From Vibrio gigantis (GTDB taxonomy: Bacteria > Pseudomonadota > Gammaproteobacteria > Enterobacterales > Vibrionaceae): a stretch of DNA of 64,000 nucleotides. Below are positions 29,803 through 39,799 of the stretch, one piece after another; the stretch's first letter is position 1, and every line of letters begins with the position of its first letter. The notes under the pieces are model-generated. The model saw nothing but the letters and a program-made list of their open reading frames with translations, was not told the DNA's origin and did not search any database. The stretch covers positions 2,418,001-2,482,000 of the forward strand of contig NZ_AP025492.1 of the NCBI RefSeq assembly GCF_024347515.1. Reading direction: 5' to 3'. The translations under genes were made by a program, and so were the position numbers.

Positions 29803-30642
29803 TTAGCTATCGTCTTCAGTGAAGTTCGTTGGCAATGTCGTTTTCATTTCATTCCAAACTTGCGCACTTGCGATACCGTAGTTACGGATCACTAATGGCA
29901 AAGTTTCACGCTCACCACTTTCACAGATAATGAATAACTCTTTATAAAAATCCATCGCTAAACGTCGAGCTTCTGGGTTAGAGAAGTAGTAACTACCGAT
30001 ACGGTCATACAGTTTACGTACACCGTTAAAGATCAGGCCGTAAATCTGATTGCCAGAGTGGAATGCCAAGCGTTGGAACAGCATGTAGTCATAAAAGTTA
30101 AACGTCTTAGCAATTAAGATCGTCTGACGTTTCGCTTCATCTTTTTCTGAATCTTCTTTTACCGCTTGTTTGATCTTGTCAGCGTATGGCGACGATTCCA
30201 AGAAATCATCCCACGTCGGTGCCGCAAGTAGCGCTTCACAAGATTCAATCACGTTACTGATTGTGCGCTCTGAAGCTTCTTTGTTTGCTTTGAATGCATA
30301 ACGCATAAAGATCGGGCTGATATTAGTACGAGCCGCAAGCAGGTCTTCTACCATTTTGCTTGCGTTATCCACGTCCAACGTCATTAACGTATCAAGGATA
30401 TGAAGACCTGAGGTTTCCATAAACTGGTTAACTTTAGTTGGTTTGCCGTGTTGGATTGTCAACCAACCATCACGAGCAAGACGCTGTAGTACTTCACGAA
30501 GTGTAGTACGTGTAACACCAATCAGCTCAGAAAGCTCACGCTCTGCGGGCAAGATAGAACCTGGAGGGAAACGGCCATTCCAAATACTTTCAATGATATA
30601 CTTTTCTGCAAATCCTGCCGGGCTCTTCGCCTTAATGACCAT
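29803..30642 (-). CDS. fadR: Fatty-acid metabolism regulator FadR
   Basis: A GntR-family regulator that represses beta-oxidation genes and activates fabA/fabB; long-chain acyl-CoA releases it from DNA. The N-terminal winged helix (residues 9-75: [43 protein letters not shown]) is nearly the E. coli one. The acyl-CoA-binding C-terminal domain is longer than in E. coli: 279 against 239 residues. The extra stretch lies around residues 135-175 ([17 protein letters not shown], rich in charged residues). This added segment is known from Vibrio FadR, where it provides a second ligand site. It is divergent from nhaB, as in E. coli. Confidence 0.94.
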   Translation of the reverse strand: MVIKAKSPAGFAEKYIIESIWNGRFPPGSILPAERELSELIGVTRTTLREVLQRLARDGWLTIQHGKPTKVNQFMETSGLHILDTLMTLDVDNASKMVEDLLAARTNISPIFMRYAFKANKEASERTISNVIESCEALLAAPTWDDFLESSPYADKIKQAVKEDSEKDEAKRQTILIAKTFNFYDYMLFQRLAFHSGNQIYGLIFNGVRKLYDRIGSYYFSNPEARRLAMDFYKELFIICESGERETLPLVIRNYGIASAQVWNEMKTTLPTNFTEDDS

Positions 30643-31282
30643 CTACACTTCAATCCAATTTAATTATTCTGTTCTAATTTACTCATCATACCACTAGTTC
30701 ACACCTAGCGGAAACACCCTCAAAAATTTTACTCACCTAAAACCCAGGTAGAGTTAAAGCTCTAAAGTTCAGCACGCGTTTGCACCTTAGCTTTGGAAAG
30801 CAAGCGACTATAAACCACCATTTCAACAAACCATTAACACAATAAATTTTCTTTAAAATCAACGAGATTGGTCATATTTTCAAAGTTATTAATTTGCAAT
30901 ATTAAGTTGTAATAATCATATATAAACCGTCGTTATTCTGTAAATTTCAATCATTTCGCTGAAATATTGATTCTAGTCGGTTTTTATCACATTTTAAGTG
31001 GTATGCTTGCGCTACTTTGATCGCGTTTCTCAACAAAAAAGAGGTATTTTTAGGGCTACAGGGCTTTTCCTGTTGACTAAATGTTATCTAAGAGTAGAGT
31101 TGCGCTCAAAAATAAGCAGTGCTTGAGTTTCTAAGGGAGTGACTTGGCAAGACCACAGAACATTACATGGAATGTAGTTTTTCTAAGTCACTGTTAGTTA
31201 TAGTTTTTAACAATTTCTATAGCTCGATTCTCAAAATGTTGTATTGCTTGTCTATTCATAATCAACATAAAAGAGTATTAAC
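30643..31282. promoter_or_regulatory. fadR-nhaB divergent intergenic region
   Basis: This 640-bp AT-rich region separates the two divergent starts and has no credible gene. A weak promoter-like pair on the plus strand, TTGACT (31073-31078) and TAGAGT (31095-31100) with 16-bp spacing, could serve nhaB with a leader of about 175 nt. I found no good FadR operator by eye. Confidence 0.3.
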
Positions 31283-32875
31283 ATGCCGATGTCTCTCGGA
31301 AACGCTTTTATCAAGAACTTCCTTGGTAAAGCTCCTGATTGGTATAAACTTGCCATCATTTCCTTTTTAATCATCAACCCGTTTGTTTTCTTCCTAGTTG
31401 ACCCATTTGTTGCGGGCTGGCTGTTGGTGGTTGAGTTTATTTTCACTCTAGCTATGGCTCTCAAATGCTACCCTCTTCAACCGGGTGGCTTATTGGCAAT
31501 TCAAGCCGTCGCCATTGGCATGACCAAACCAGAAATGGTTTATCACGAGCTACAAGCAAACCTTCCAGTATTACTCTTACTTGTATTCATGGTTGCTGGT
31601 ATCTACTTCATGAAAGAACTACTTCTGTTCATTTTCACGAAGATCTTGCTTGGTATCCAATCTAAAATCTTACTCTCTGTCGCTTTCTGTGTTGCTGCCG
31701 CTTTCTTATCAGCATTCCTAGATGCACTAACAGTAATCGCCGTAGTTATTAGCGTTGCTGTTGGCTTCTACTCTATCTATCACAAGGTTGCATCAGGCAA
31801 AGGCACAACGTCTGCACACGACCATACACACGATGAAGAAATCTCTGAGCTAACTCGTGATGACTTAGAAAACTACCGCGCTTTCCTACGTTCATTACTA
31901 ATGCACGCTGGTGTTGGTACAGCTCTGGGTGGTGTAATGACCATGGTAGGTGAACCACAAAACTTGGTAATTGCTAAGCAAGCGGGCTGGGAATTCGGTG
32001 AGTTTATTATCCGTATGCTGCCAGTAACACTGCCTGTTTTCTTCTGCGGTATTCTAACTTGTGCACTTGTAGAGAAGTTTAAAGTGTTTGGTTACGGCGC
32101 AGAATTGCCAACGAATGTTCGTCAAATCTTAGTTGAATTTGACAACAAAGAACGTGCAAACCGCACCAAGCAAGACGTAGCAAAACTATGGGTTCAAAGT
32201 GCAATCGCAGTTTGGCTTATTGTCGGCCTTGCGCTTCACGTTGCTGAAGTAGGTTTGATTGGTCTATCTGTGATCATCTTAGCAACTGCATTTACGGGTG
32301 TTATTGAAGAGCACTCTATGGGTAAGGCTTTTGAAGAAGCACTGCCATTTACCGCTCTTCTTGCCGTTTTCTTCGCGGTTGTTGCTGTAATCATCGACCA
32401 AGCTCTATTCAAGCCGGTAATCGATGCTGTACTTCACGTTGAAGATAAAGGTGCACAGCTCGCCCTATTCTATGTAGCCAACGGTATTCTATCGATGGTT
32501 TCAGATAACGTATTCGTCGGTACGGTTTACATCAACGAAGTGAAAACAGCACTGGTTGAAGGCATCATCACTCGCGATCAGTTCGACCTACTTGCTGTTG
32601 CTATCAACACTGGTACTAACCTACCTTCTGTTGCTACGCCAAACGGCCAGGCTGCATTCTTATTCCTATTAACATCAGCACTTGCTCCGTTAATTCGACT
32701 GTCTTACGGTCGCATGGTTATCATGGCGCTACCATACACCATCGTATTGGCCCTTGTTGGCCTGGCAGGCATTATGTTCTTCGTAGAGCCAATGACAGCA
32801 TGGTTTTATGATGCAGGTTGGATCATGCAACGCACTGGTGAAGTCGTTGCTCCCGTTATCTCAGGTGGCCACTAA
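31283..32875 (+). CDS. nhaB: Na+/H+ antiporter NhaB
   Basis: An inner-membrane antiporter that expels sodium in exchange for protons, important for a marine cell. It has about 12 hydrophobic helices; a His/Asp-rich cytoplasmic loop ([16 protein letters not shown], near 177-192); [25 protein letters not shown]; and [17 protein letters not shown], in the C-terminal half, all usual for NhaB. The 530-residue length matches E. coli (513) and V. cholerae NhaB. The gene is followed by its own terminator, then dsbB, an adjacency also seen in enterobacteria (nhaB-dsbB). Confidence 0.94.
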   Translation: MPMSLGNAFIKNFLGKAPDWYKLAIISFLIINPFVFFLVDPFVAGWLLVVEFIFTLAMALKCYPLQPGGLLAIQAVAIGMTKPEMVYHELQANLPVLLLLVFMVAGIYFMKELLLFIFTKILLGIQSKILLSVAFCVAAAFLSAFLDALTVIAVVISVAVGFYSIYHKVASGKGTTSAHDHTHDEEISELTRDDLENYRAFLRSLLMHAGVGTALGGVMTMVGEPQNLVIAKQAGWEFGEFIIRMLPVTLPVFFCGILTCALVEKFKVFGYGAELPTNVRQILVEFDNKERANRTKQDVAKLWVQSAIAVWLIVGLALHVAEVGLIGLSVIILATAFTGVIEEHSMGKAFEEALPFTALLAVFFAVVAVIIDQALFKPVIDAVLHVEDKGAQLALFYVANGILSMVSDNVFVGTVYINEVKTALVEGIITRDQFDLLAVAINTGTNLPSVATPNGQAAFLFLLTSALAPLIRLSYGRMVIMALPYTIVLALVGLAGIMFFVEPMTAWFYDAGWIMQRTGEVVAPVISGGH

Positions 32876-32954
32876 TCCAACTTTGTGTTGTAAAGCACAA
32901 TAAGTGTATCTAACTAATCAAAAATATTAGTTGATTAGGAAACTTATCCAAGAT

Positions 32955-32985
32955 AAAAAGCTCTGAGTAATCAGGGCTTTTTTAT
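32955..32985 (+). terminator. Terminator of nhaB
   Basis: AAAAAGCTCTGA and TCAGGGCTTTTTT (one G-T pair) with a GTAA loop lie between nhaB and dsbB. Confidence 0.8.
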
Positions 32986-33006
32986 TTTATAAACGGGATT
33001 AAATTC

Positions 33007-33531
33007 GTGAACTTTTTTGCAATGCTCAAAGACTTCTCTAAGGGACGTTTATCTTGGCTTTTACTGTTGGCTTTTATTGTCTTTTTTGAGGCATGCGCTC
33101 TCTTCTTTCAACACGTAATGATGCTTGGTCCTTGCGTAATGTGTATCTATGAGCGCGTTGCTATGCTTGCTATCGGTCTTGCTGCAATCATTGGTGCTAT
33201 CGCCCCTCATAACCCAATATCACGCTGGTTAGGTCTTGCTGGGTGGGGACTTGGCGCATACAAAGGTTTGATGCTGGCTTTAGAACACGTTGACTACCAG
33301 TTTAATCCTTCTCCTTTTGCTACTTGTGATCTGTTCGTAACCTTCCCAAGCTGGGCGCCTTTAAACCAATGGGCTCCGTGGATGTTTGAAGCTTACGGCG
33401 ACTGCAGCAAGGTTGTGTGGCAGTTTTTAGAGCTTTCAATGCCACAATGGTTAGTGATTATCTTTGCGGGTAACTTGATTGCTTTCGGTTTTGTTGTCAT
33501 TTCTCAATTCGTTAAATCAAAGAATGACTAA
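33007..33531 (+). CDS. dsbB: Disulfide bond formation protein DsbB
   Basis: Re-oxidises DsbA and passes electrons to quinones from the inner membrane. Four transmembrane helices are visible. The two redox cysteine pairs are C43-C46 (MLGPCVMCIYER) and C107-C133 (PFATCDLF and YGDCSKVVW), counting from the GTG at 33007. An internal ATG at 33022 would give a start MLKDFSKGR closer to E. coli (MLRFLNQCSQGR), but no ribosome site precedes it; GGGA lies upstream of the GTG. Either start leaves all functional parts whole. It is followed by a strong terminator. Confidence 0.93.
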   Translation: MNFFAMLKDFSKGRLSWLLLLAFIVFFEACALFFQHVMMLGPCVMCIYERVAMLAIGLAAIIGAIAPHNPISRWLGLAGWGLGAYKGLMLALEHVDYQFNPSPFATCDLFVTFPSWAPLNQWAPWMFEAYGDCSKVVWQFLELSMPQWLVIIFAGNLIAFGFVVISQFVKSKND

Positions 33532-33557
33532 CAATTAGCGCATCATGTACAGAAACT

Positions 33558-33586
33558 AAAAAGTCGACCCAAAGGTCGACTTTTTT
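33558..33586 (+). terminator. Terminator of dsbB (may also serve the opposite gene)
   Basis: AAAAAGTCGACC and GGTCGACTTTTTT form a perfect stem with a CAAA loop; both flanks suit termination in either direction. Confidence 0.85.
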
Positions 33587-33658
33587 ATCGCTTAAGCTTT
33601 TTATCACTAAAAGAAAGTCTGTTACTCACTCAAACTTAGTCTATCGAAAAAATCTCGA

Positions 33659-34279
33659 TTAGCTGTTTTTACCGCAACATTGTTTAAACTTCTTACCGCT
33701 TTCACAAGGGCAAAGGTCGTTTCGACCAATATCTTTAAACGGGTTCACGCTCTGCGACTTATTACCCAACATAGCTTCATCCGCCGCCATGGCCACTTCT
33801 GAAATCATCAGATCGACTTGACCCACTAAGTCGGCAAGTGATGGTGGATTAGTAAGCCCTGCAGCGATCATTTGTTGCTGAGTTTGCTCTTCATCAATCG
33901 CTAGCATTAATGTAGTCAACAGAGCTTGCAGCATGCGCAGAGTTCCGTCCGCTACCGTAATGCTTTGCCACTGCTCTTCCACTGTCGGCCAAACCATCAT
34001 AAAACCTTCCGCAAAATCTGCGAACTGCTCATTGAAGTCACCTTCTGCAAACGCGTCAGTCAGTAAGTATTCACTACGCTGAATCAGGTTGTGCTGACGG
34101 TTAATCTGTTCCGTCACTAATGTTACAAGCTCTTTGCCCGCTTCAGGCGCAACGATAGCAATCCATTCTTCAGGATCGAGTGGCTTTGTCGCTAAGTTGG
34201 AGGCAAGGATTGCACCTTCGATAAACTGCGGAGTAATGTCAGTGATTGATTCTGGTAGGCTTAATAATTGATATGTCAT
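33659..34279 (-). CDS. YecA-family (UPF0149) protein with C-terminal SEC-C zinc motif
   Basis: The 206-residue protein has a helical UPF0149/YgfB-like region (about 10-160) with the [11 protein letters not shown] start common to the family, and a C-terminal SEC-C metal motif [19 protein letters not shown] (CxCx8CC-type, here ending CC) like that at the end of SecA. E. coli YecA, with the same layout, binds metal and ribosomes; a like role is inferred. It is convergent with dsbB and divergent from the prepilin-like gene. The direct biological role is unknown. Confidence 0.8.
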   Translation of the reverse strand: MTYQLLSLPESITDITPQFIEGAILASNLATKPLDPEEWIAIVAPEAGKELVTLVTEQINRQHNLIQRSEYLLTDAFAEGDFNEQFADFAEGFMMVWPTVEEQWQSITVADGTLRMLQALLTTLMLAIDEEQTQQQMIAAGLTNPPSLADLVGQVDLMISEVAMAADEAMLGNKSQSVNPFKDIGRNDLCPCESGKKFKQCCGKNS

Positions 34280-34490
34280 GAAAGCTCTGGATATTTGGGC
34301 ATTTTAGATATTATAACGTTATCCCCGCTAAGATGTCGCCAACCACTTCCCTCTGTTTTCTAACCGATAACGATACGCAAACCATTGCTATTCAAATATT
34401 GGCGATATTTCACTTATTTCGCTTTGATAATCAGAACCTTGGGTGTAAAACGCTTCCATAAACATTTAGTTACATTTAAGCGAGATCAAC

Positions 34491-35045
34491 ATGAAATCAA
34501 AATCCCAAGGTTTTACATTACTCGAACTTGTCGTTGTGATCGTTATTCTAGGCATATTGGCGGTGACCGCTGCGCCTCGGTTCCTTGGTGTGCCGAGAGA
34601 CGCTCATGAAGCACTGGCACAAGGTGCATTTGCCGCGTTCAGAAACAGCATTGATATGTACCATTCTCAATGGCTTGTCGATGGTGAACCTGCTTTTGAT
34701 CAAGTGGTGAATTACGGCGAAGGCGATGTTTACCCGTCAGAAACTGGTTTCCCAATTTCTGTTCGAGAACAACCACCCACAGGAGCTCCGCAAGTTGCAG
34801 GTGACCAATGTGTTGCACTCTGGAACTCTTTGATTGATTCTGATTTAGTCGCCCGCTCCCAATACGATACTGGCTTTATTTTGCCTTCCGATGAAGCCAT
34901 TGTTAGTTGGTACACTGGAACACCTGAGTGTTATTACTACTACACTCCAAGCTTCACGAGCTCTGAACGTTTACCCATTCTCTATTATTCACCGATTACC
35001 GGAGAAGTAAGAATAACTCGAGAAATGGCAAACACCGCTCCTTAG
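34491..35045 (+). CDS. Type IV prepilin-like protein, lone gene
   Basis: The N-terminus MKSKSQGFTLLELVVVIVILGILAVTAAPRF is a class III signal: a short basic leader, Gly6 before Phe7 for cleavage and methylation by a PilD-type peptidase, Glu at position +5, and a hydrophobic helix. The remaining 150 residues are polar, with cysteines near 104 and 144 (GDQCVALW and GTPECYYYY) that could bridge. It resembles minor pseudopilins of the MSHA or type II secretion type. No pilus assembly gene is nearby, which is unusual for such a gene. The 211 bp upstream holds its promoter. Confidence 0.8.
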   Translation: MKSKSQGFTLLELVVVIVILGILAVTAAPRFLGVPRDAHEALAQGAFAAFRNSIDMYHSQWLVDGEPAFDQVVNYGEGDVYPSETGFPISVREQPPTGAPQVAGDQCVALWNSLIDSDLVARSQYDTGFILPSDEAIVSWYTGTPECYYYYTPSFTSSERLPILYYSPITGEVRITREMANTAP

Positions 35046-35116
35046 TGACAATCTAACTAACACGCCGTACAATCACGCCTCGAATTTTTCGGTTCACTCA
35101 GTTTCGGTAAAACAGC

Positions 35117-36073
35117 ATGCGCGTAATACTTGGCCCTATGGAGGGCGTTCTAGATCACCTAATGCGTGAAATTCTCACAGAGATCAATGATTACGATCTC
35201 TGTGTAACAGAATTTGTGCGCGTCGTTGATCAACTTCTTCCTCCACATGTGTTCCACCGCATTTGCCCTGAACTGCATCAAGGCTCTCAGACCATGGCAG
35301 GTGTACCAATCCACCTCCAGCTTCTAGGACAACATCCAAATTGGATGGCCGAAAATGCTTTTCAGGCTGCTAGCTTAGGCGCTAAAGGCATTGATCTTAA
35401 TTTTGGTTGCCCAGCAAAGGCGGTCAACAAAAGTAATGGTGGTGCGTCACTGCTAAAAGAGCCAGAACTCATCTATCAAGTGGTCAAGTCTTGTCGAGAA
35501 GCAGTACCTGCACACATTCCTGTGTCCGCAAAGATTCGATTGGGTTGGGAACATCCGGAAGAGTGCTTTGAAATTGTCGATGCCATCGAACAAGCGAATG
35601 CTGACGAACTCACTGTACATGCAAGAACCAAAGTTGGCGGCTATAAAGCCAGCGAAATCAAATGGGATTACATCAATCAAATAAGAGAAAAGACTTCTCT
35701 ACCATTGATTGCTAATGGGGAAATCTGGAACTATCAAGATGGTCAAGATTGCATAGAAGCAACAGGCGTCGATTCATTGATGGTCTGCCGTGGTGCTTTC
35801 AATATTCCAAACCTTGGTAACGTCGTTAAGCACAACCACCAAAAAATGCCGTGGGATAAAGTCATTGAACTTTTACTGCGTTATTCAGAGTTTCAAATTA
35901 AAGGGGACAAAGGCATGTACTACCCTAATAGAGTGAAGCAGTGGTTTGTTTATTTAAGCAAAGGCTACCCTGAAGCGAACGAACTATTTAAAGAAATTCG
36001 TACTTTCAAGAAGGCGCCACCAATTGTAGAACGCCTTCAGCGTTATCAAGAAGAACGCCGCCAAGCTGTTTAA
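35117..36073 (+). CDS. dusC: tRNA-dihydrouridine(16) synthase DusC
   Basis: A flavin enzyme that reduces uridine 16 in tRNA with NADPH. It is a TIM barrel with the FMN-binding start RVILGPMEGVLD, catalytic C98 in GIDLNFGCPAKAVNKSNGGASLL, and VHARTKVGGY. The RLGWEHPEECFEI segment and the 318-residue length fit DusC rather than DusA or DusB, as does the GPMEGV start. Its stop is 30 bp from the stop of the convergent diguanylate cyclase, with no room for a strong terminator. Confidence 0.92.
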   Translation: MRVILGPMEGVLDHLMREILTEINDYDLCVTEFVRVVDQLLPPHVFHRICPELHQGSQTMAGVPIHLQLLGQHPNWMAENAFQAASLGAKGIDLNFGCPAKAVNKSNGGASLLKEPELIYQVVKSCREAVPAHIPVSAKIRLGWEHPEECFEIVDAIEQANADELTVHARTKVGGYKASEIKWDYINQIREKTSLPLIANGEIWNYQDGQDCIEATGVDSLMVCRGAFNIPNLGNVVKHNHQKMPWDKVIELLLRYSEFQIKGDKGMYYPNRVKQWFVYLSKGYPEANELFKEIRTFKKAPPIVERLQRYQEERRQAV

Positions 36074-36103
36074 GATTACGCGCTTAACGATTCAATAACG
36101 TGG

Positions 36104-37570
36104 CTAGAATTCAAGACGGTCTTTACCCGTCGTCTTAGCCACGTACAGCTTTTCATCGGCGTACTTAAATATCTCGTCGAAGTTAAGTTTACTCTGCTCA
36201 GTTTCAACAATGCAGACACCGCCAGATACCGTAAATCCATTTGGAATAATGTCGGTTGAAGTAGAACAAATCGCATTCTTCACTCGCTCTAATGTTCTCA
36301 TCAAAGTGTCACGATCTTCACCTTTCATGTAAACGACAAACTCTTCACCGCCAAACCGTGCTGCTACGTCACTGCTTCGTACACTGTTACTTATCTGACG
36401 AGACATATAACGAATCACATCATCCCCCCTATCGTGCCCGTAGGTATCGTTGATTGACTTAAAATCATCGATATCAAATACCGTTAAGGCAAACAGTTGA
36501 TCGTGCTCTACGCTGCGCCAAAACGCTTCTAAGCCACGACGATTCAACAACCCTGTCATAGGGTCTTTGGCTGCAAGGTCTTTGAAGTAACCGCGTTCAA
36601 TATTGGAATTTACATAGAAAAAGATAGTTACAGAGAAGAGATACACAATGATGGCAACAATAAGACTGTCTTTCTCATACACGAAAAAGTGCTCAACCTC
36701 TTTCGCGATATCTAACTCGTAATACATCGCATGGTGAGATGCGACACCGTCCAGATTAATCTCATGGTAGAAGGCCGCACTATCATTCGGCATAGTACGA
36801 GTAGTATCTATAATATCGATCCGGCCTGCCAAGTGTTCGTTGGAATTTGCAAGCAATCTACTTGTATTAATATCAACCGACAGCATCCCTTGGTGAACGC
36901 CCTTATGGAATACCGGAATAGTCATGCTGATTGTACGATTGACGGACTCAAAACGAAAACCAGGGCCAGAGAGCGTCAATTGGTCAGGGTTGTTGGCCGT
37001 CTTCTGCCAATAAGGGCGGCTCTTTATTGTCGAAAGCAGCTCTTTGCTGATCCTCTTGGCAAAATCTTCTGGCGAAGATATCACATACCCACGCGTATCA
37101 ATAAAGTGGACACCGTCATGGTATTCATCAAGCTGGGATAAAAATGAAAGAATGGGGGCTAGAGCAATCTTTTCTGATGCACTTTTGTAGCTATTACTGG
37201 TTTCAGAACAAAGGGATTCTTCACCAACCAACATGTAGTCAATGTCGACAGAAGGAATATCTGAGGTTTTGCCATCCGCAAGCAGCAATACATCAATCGG
37301 CCAGATTTGACAGAGCCCATCCACAACTTGTTTGTTGTGATCGAGAAAGAGAGGGTTTCCTGATTTGTAGTAGTTGGAGAAGCTGTAGTCTAGGGCAGTC
37401 ACCACTTTTGTGGTTCTTTTGAACACCTCTTCGATACGATGGAACTCACTGTCGATGTCTTTTTTAACCGAATCAAAATGGTTCTTTCCTATTAGGCCAA
37501 GTAACATTGCGGCGATCACAGCGGGAAACCCGAAGACAAAGGTTAGGCTAAAGTGCCTATTTACTTTCAT
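36104..37570 (-). CDS. Membrane-bound diguanylate cyclase with periplasmic sensor domain
   Basis: Makes cyclic di-GMP, a signal favouring attachment over swimming. A first membrane helix (FSLTFVFGFPAVIAAMLLGLI, about 7-27) and a second (about 308-325, SLIVAIIVYLFSVTIFFYV) enclose a periplasmic domain of about 280 residues that looks like a PDC/Cache sensor (FIDTRGYVISS, then SMTIPVFHKGVHQGMLSVDI). The C-terminal GGDEF domain has GGEEF at 407-411 and an intact product-inhibition RxxD site (RSSD, 398-401), so it should be active and feedback-controlled. The signal is unknown. The gene is alone. Confidence 0.9.
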   Translation of the reverse strand: MKVNRHFSLTFVFGFPAVIAAMLLGLIGKNHFDSVKKDIDSEFHRIEEVFKRTTKVVTALDYSFSNYYKSGNPLFLDHNKQVVDGLCQIWPIDVLLLADGKTSDIPSVDIDYMLVGEESLCSETSNSYKSASEKIALAPILSFLSQLDEYHDGVHFIDTRGYVISSPEDFAKRISKELLSTIKSRPYWQKTANNPDQLTLSGPGFRFESVNRTISMTIPVFHKGVHQGMLSVDINTSRLLANSNEHLAGRIDIIDTTRTMPNDSAAFYHEINLDGVASHHAMYYELDIAKEVEHFFVYEKDSLIVAIIVYLFSVTIFFYVNSNIERGYFKDLAAKDPMTGLLNRRGLEAFWRSVEHDQLFALTVFDIDDFKSINDTYGHDRGDDVIRYMSRQISNSVRSSDVAARFGGEEFVVYMKGEDRDTLMRTLERVKNAICSTSTDIIPNGFTVSGGVCIVETEQSKLNFDEIFKYADEKLYVAKTTGKDRLEF

Positions 37571-37702
37571 ATAATGTGCTCTTAGCGGTCAGCTATTTTC
37601 ATTTACCCCATTAATATTATTACATTAATTGTCATTTTCCTCGAGGTAAAAGAGTGTAAATTGATATGAATCAGGCCTAAACATTAAACAGCGAATTCCT
37701 TT

Positions 37703-37732
37703 TAAAAAACGAACCCCGCATCAAGCGGGGTT
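37703..37732 (-). terminator. Terminator of the malZ-like gene
   Basis: AACCCCGC and GCGGGGTT with a 5-nt loop, then T6 on the minus strand, 30 bp after the malZ-like stop. Confidence 0.85.
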
Positions 37733-37761
37733 AGCTGAGATTATTTGAGTCAGTATAAAAT

Positions 37762-39609
37762 TCAACGATTTACCACATCAAAGATCTTGGCTTGCATCGC
37801 TGGAGCGGTGATATCAACTGCACCATTAGCAATGAGCGCCCCCTTCATTTGACCTGACAGCTCGACCAACTCTCCTTGTTCTTGTCCAAGCATCCACACA
37901 GGTAAAGACAACTCTTTTTCATCTTGGGATAGGTTTAGAACAACCAGTGTGTTTTCGCCATTGAGACTACGGGCAAACACTAACGTCTCGGTGTCACAAT
38001 ATAATTCGAGATAGGCTCCGTTTTGTAAGCTGTGACGTTCTGTTCTCAGTTTTATCAACGCTTGATGAAATGGGAACCAAGACGAAGAACCTTCCTCTCC
38101 CCATGGGAAGCACCTGCGATTATCCGGATCTTGCCCCCCTTCTAAACCCACTTCTGTCCCGTAGTATAAGCACGGGGTTCCGACATAGGTAAACAATAAC
38201 GTCAGAGCCAGTTTTTGCTTAGCTTGGTCACCATTTAACAGCGTTAGAAGTCGAGCTGTATCGTGACTATCCAATTGATTCAGTTGCGATAATTGGTTCA
38301 ACCAAGGGACTTTCGCCCTAGCTTCAGCTAACCAGTCAGAGAAAGCGAGCATATCAATGTCAATAGAATCGTATGCGATGTCTTGCTTTGCCAACAGCGC
38401 ACGTACTGGGTGAGCGAAACCATAATAGTTCATCGACCCATCTTCTTGTGTGCCTTGTAGCCATGATGTGGCCTCAAAGAAATGCTCTCCCAAGATGTAG
38501 GCTTCAGGGTTCTCTGCTTTTGCTGAATTCCGAAATGCCTCTACGTAATGCGCATTGTTATACGCGCCCTCACCCTCGCCTAACATATGAATCACATCGA
38601 AGCGCCACCCATCGACATTATAAGGCGCTTTCAGCCAATGCTTTATCACAGAGTCTTGCGACTGATATATGTAATCTCGCACGGATGCATTAGAAAAATT
38701 TAAGACAGGAAGCGAGCTAATGCCTTTCCAACCCACATATTGCTTTGGATTGTCAGGATCGAAAAAATAGTAGTTATGATATGCCGAGCCTGGATGGTCA
38801 TAGGCACCCGAGCTAGTGACTTTCAGCTTATCGAACCAAGGGTGCTCGACAGAGGTATGATTAAACACAGCATCCAGAACGATTCTCATATCACGACTGT
38901 GGATGTCCTCTGAAAGTGCAGCGAACTCGTCATTGGTACCGAAATGCGAGTCAATGTTGTAGTAATCAGTTGTGTCGTATTTGTGATTACTAGGCGACTG
39001 AAAAATTGGATTAAGATACAGGGCGGTGATACCAAGATCTTGTAGATAATCTAACTTGCTATGAATGCCTGCAAGATCGCCACCGAAGAACTCCGCAGCA
39101 CCGGTTCCATTATGCCCTTCTACAGCATCGCCCCACTCTTTCACCACAACATCTAAGGTATTTTCTTTTAAGCGATATTCCCCAGATTTGACGCTAATAC
39201 TCGGGTTTCCGTTACAAAAACGTTCTGGGAAGATTTGATAGAAAACTTGCTCTGATACCCATGATGGTGGTTGATGTAGGCTATTAAACTTAAAGTGAAA
39301 TTCACGACTCGGAACACGACAGTGAACCCCTTTCGCATCCAGCCAGTACTGCCCTTTTGAATCGACAAGCTTGAACGCATAGTGAGTAACGCTTCTATCT
39401 GTATTTACTGGAAAAGAAGTCTGCCAAAGCGTCAACCGACCTTGTGTGCCGACCTTTGTCATACCAAGCAGATACTCTTCGTTATCTGGCTCGTGCCTCA
39501 GCTGAACCTTTTGCCAGTCATCACGTTCAGACATTATTGTTACGGTTAATACGCCATCTTTTTCATGGAAGTAATCAGAAGTTTGAGCATGAAAGATAAA
39601 TGGTTTCAT
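37762..39609 (-). CDS. malZ: GH13 maltodextrin glucosidase (MalZ type)
   Basis: Removes glucose from short maltodextrins, or acts like a neopullulanase, in the cytosol (no signal peptide). An N-terminal all-beta domain (about 1-115) precedes the GH13 barrel with the regions VLDAVFNH, WRFDVIHM (nucleophile Asp), GEHFFEA (acid Glu) and QLDSHDTAR, then a C-terminal beta domain. The GEHFFEATSWLQGTQEDGSM stretch and the 615-residue length match E. coli MalZ (604). No other maltose gene lies nearby, so it is a lone copy. The 190 bp upstream shows no clear operator. Confidence 0.85.
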   Translation of the reverse strand: MKPFIFHAQTSDYFHEKDGVLTVTIMSERDDWQKVQLRHEPDNEEYLLGMTKVGTQGRLTLWQTSFPVNTDRSVTHYAFKLVDSKGQYWLDAKGVHCRVPSREFHFKFNSLHQPPSWVSEQVFYQIFPERFCNGNPSISVKSGEYRLKENTLDVVVKEWGDAVEGHNGTGAAEFFGGDLAGIHSKLDYLQDLGITALYLNPIFQSPSNHKYDTTDYYNIDSHFGTNDEFAALSEDIHSRDMRIVLDAVFNHTSVEHPWFDKLKVTSSGAYDHPGSAYHNYYFFDPDNPKQYVGWKGISSLPVLNFSNASVRDYIYQSQDSVIKHWLKAPYNVDGWRFDVIHMLGEGEGAYNNAHYVEAFRNSAKAENPEAYILGEHFFEATSWLQGTQEDGSMNYYGFAHPVRALLAKQDIAYDSIDIDMLAFSDWLAEARAKVPWLNQLSQLNQLDSHDTARLLTLLNGDQAKQKLALTLLFTYVGTPCLYYGTEVGLEGGQDPDNRRCFPWGEEGSSSWFPFHQALIKLRTERHSLQNGAYLELYCDTETLVFARSLNGENTLVVLNLSQDEKELSLPVWMLGQEQGELVELSGQMKGALIANGAVDITAPAMQAKIFDVVNR

Positions 39610-39799
39610 AGCGTTTCTCGAGCAATGTTCAATTTGCTTAAGATATGAAAAATTTCATTGACCACAATGAGAAAAATAACATCCGTTAAAGTAGATCACG
39701 TTTTGTAGATCCACTTTGTTTTCAGTAAGTCGATATCTCTCAAAATGAACAAATGAATTGCTCGTTTTTTATAGGGAGATCTAATTTGGAATTGTTATA

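Noticed and set aside
31167..31370. A 67-residue frame overlapping the nhaB start
   Set aside because: It reads into nhaB in another frame. The nhaB start is well supported by family length and sequence.
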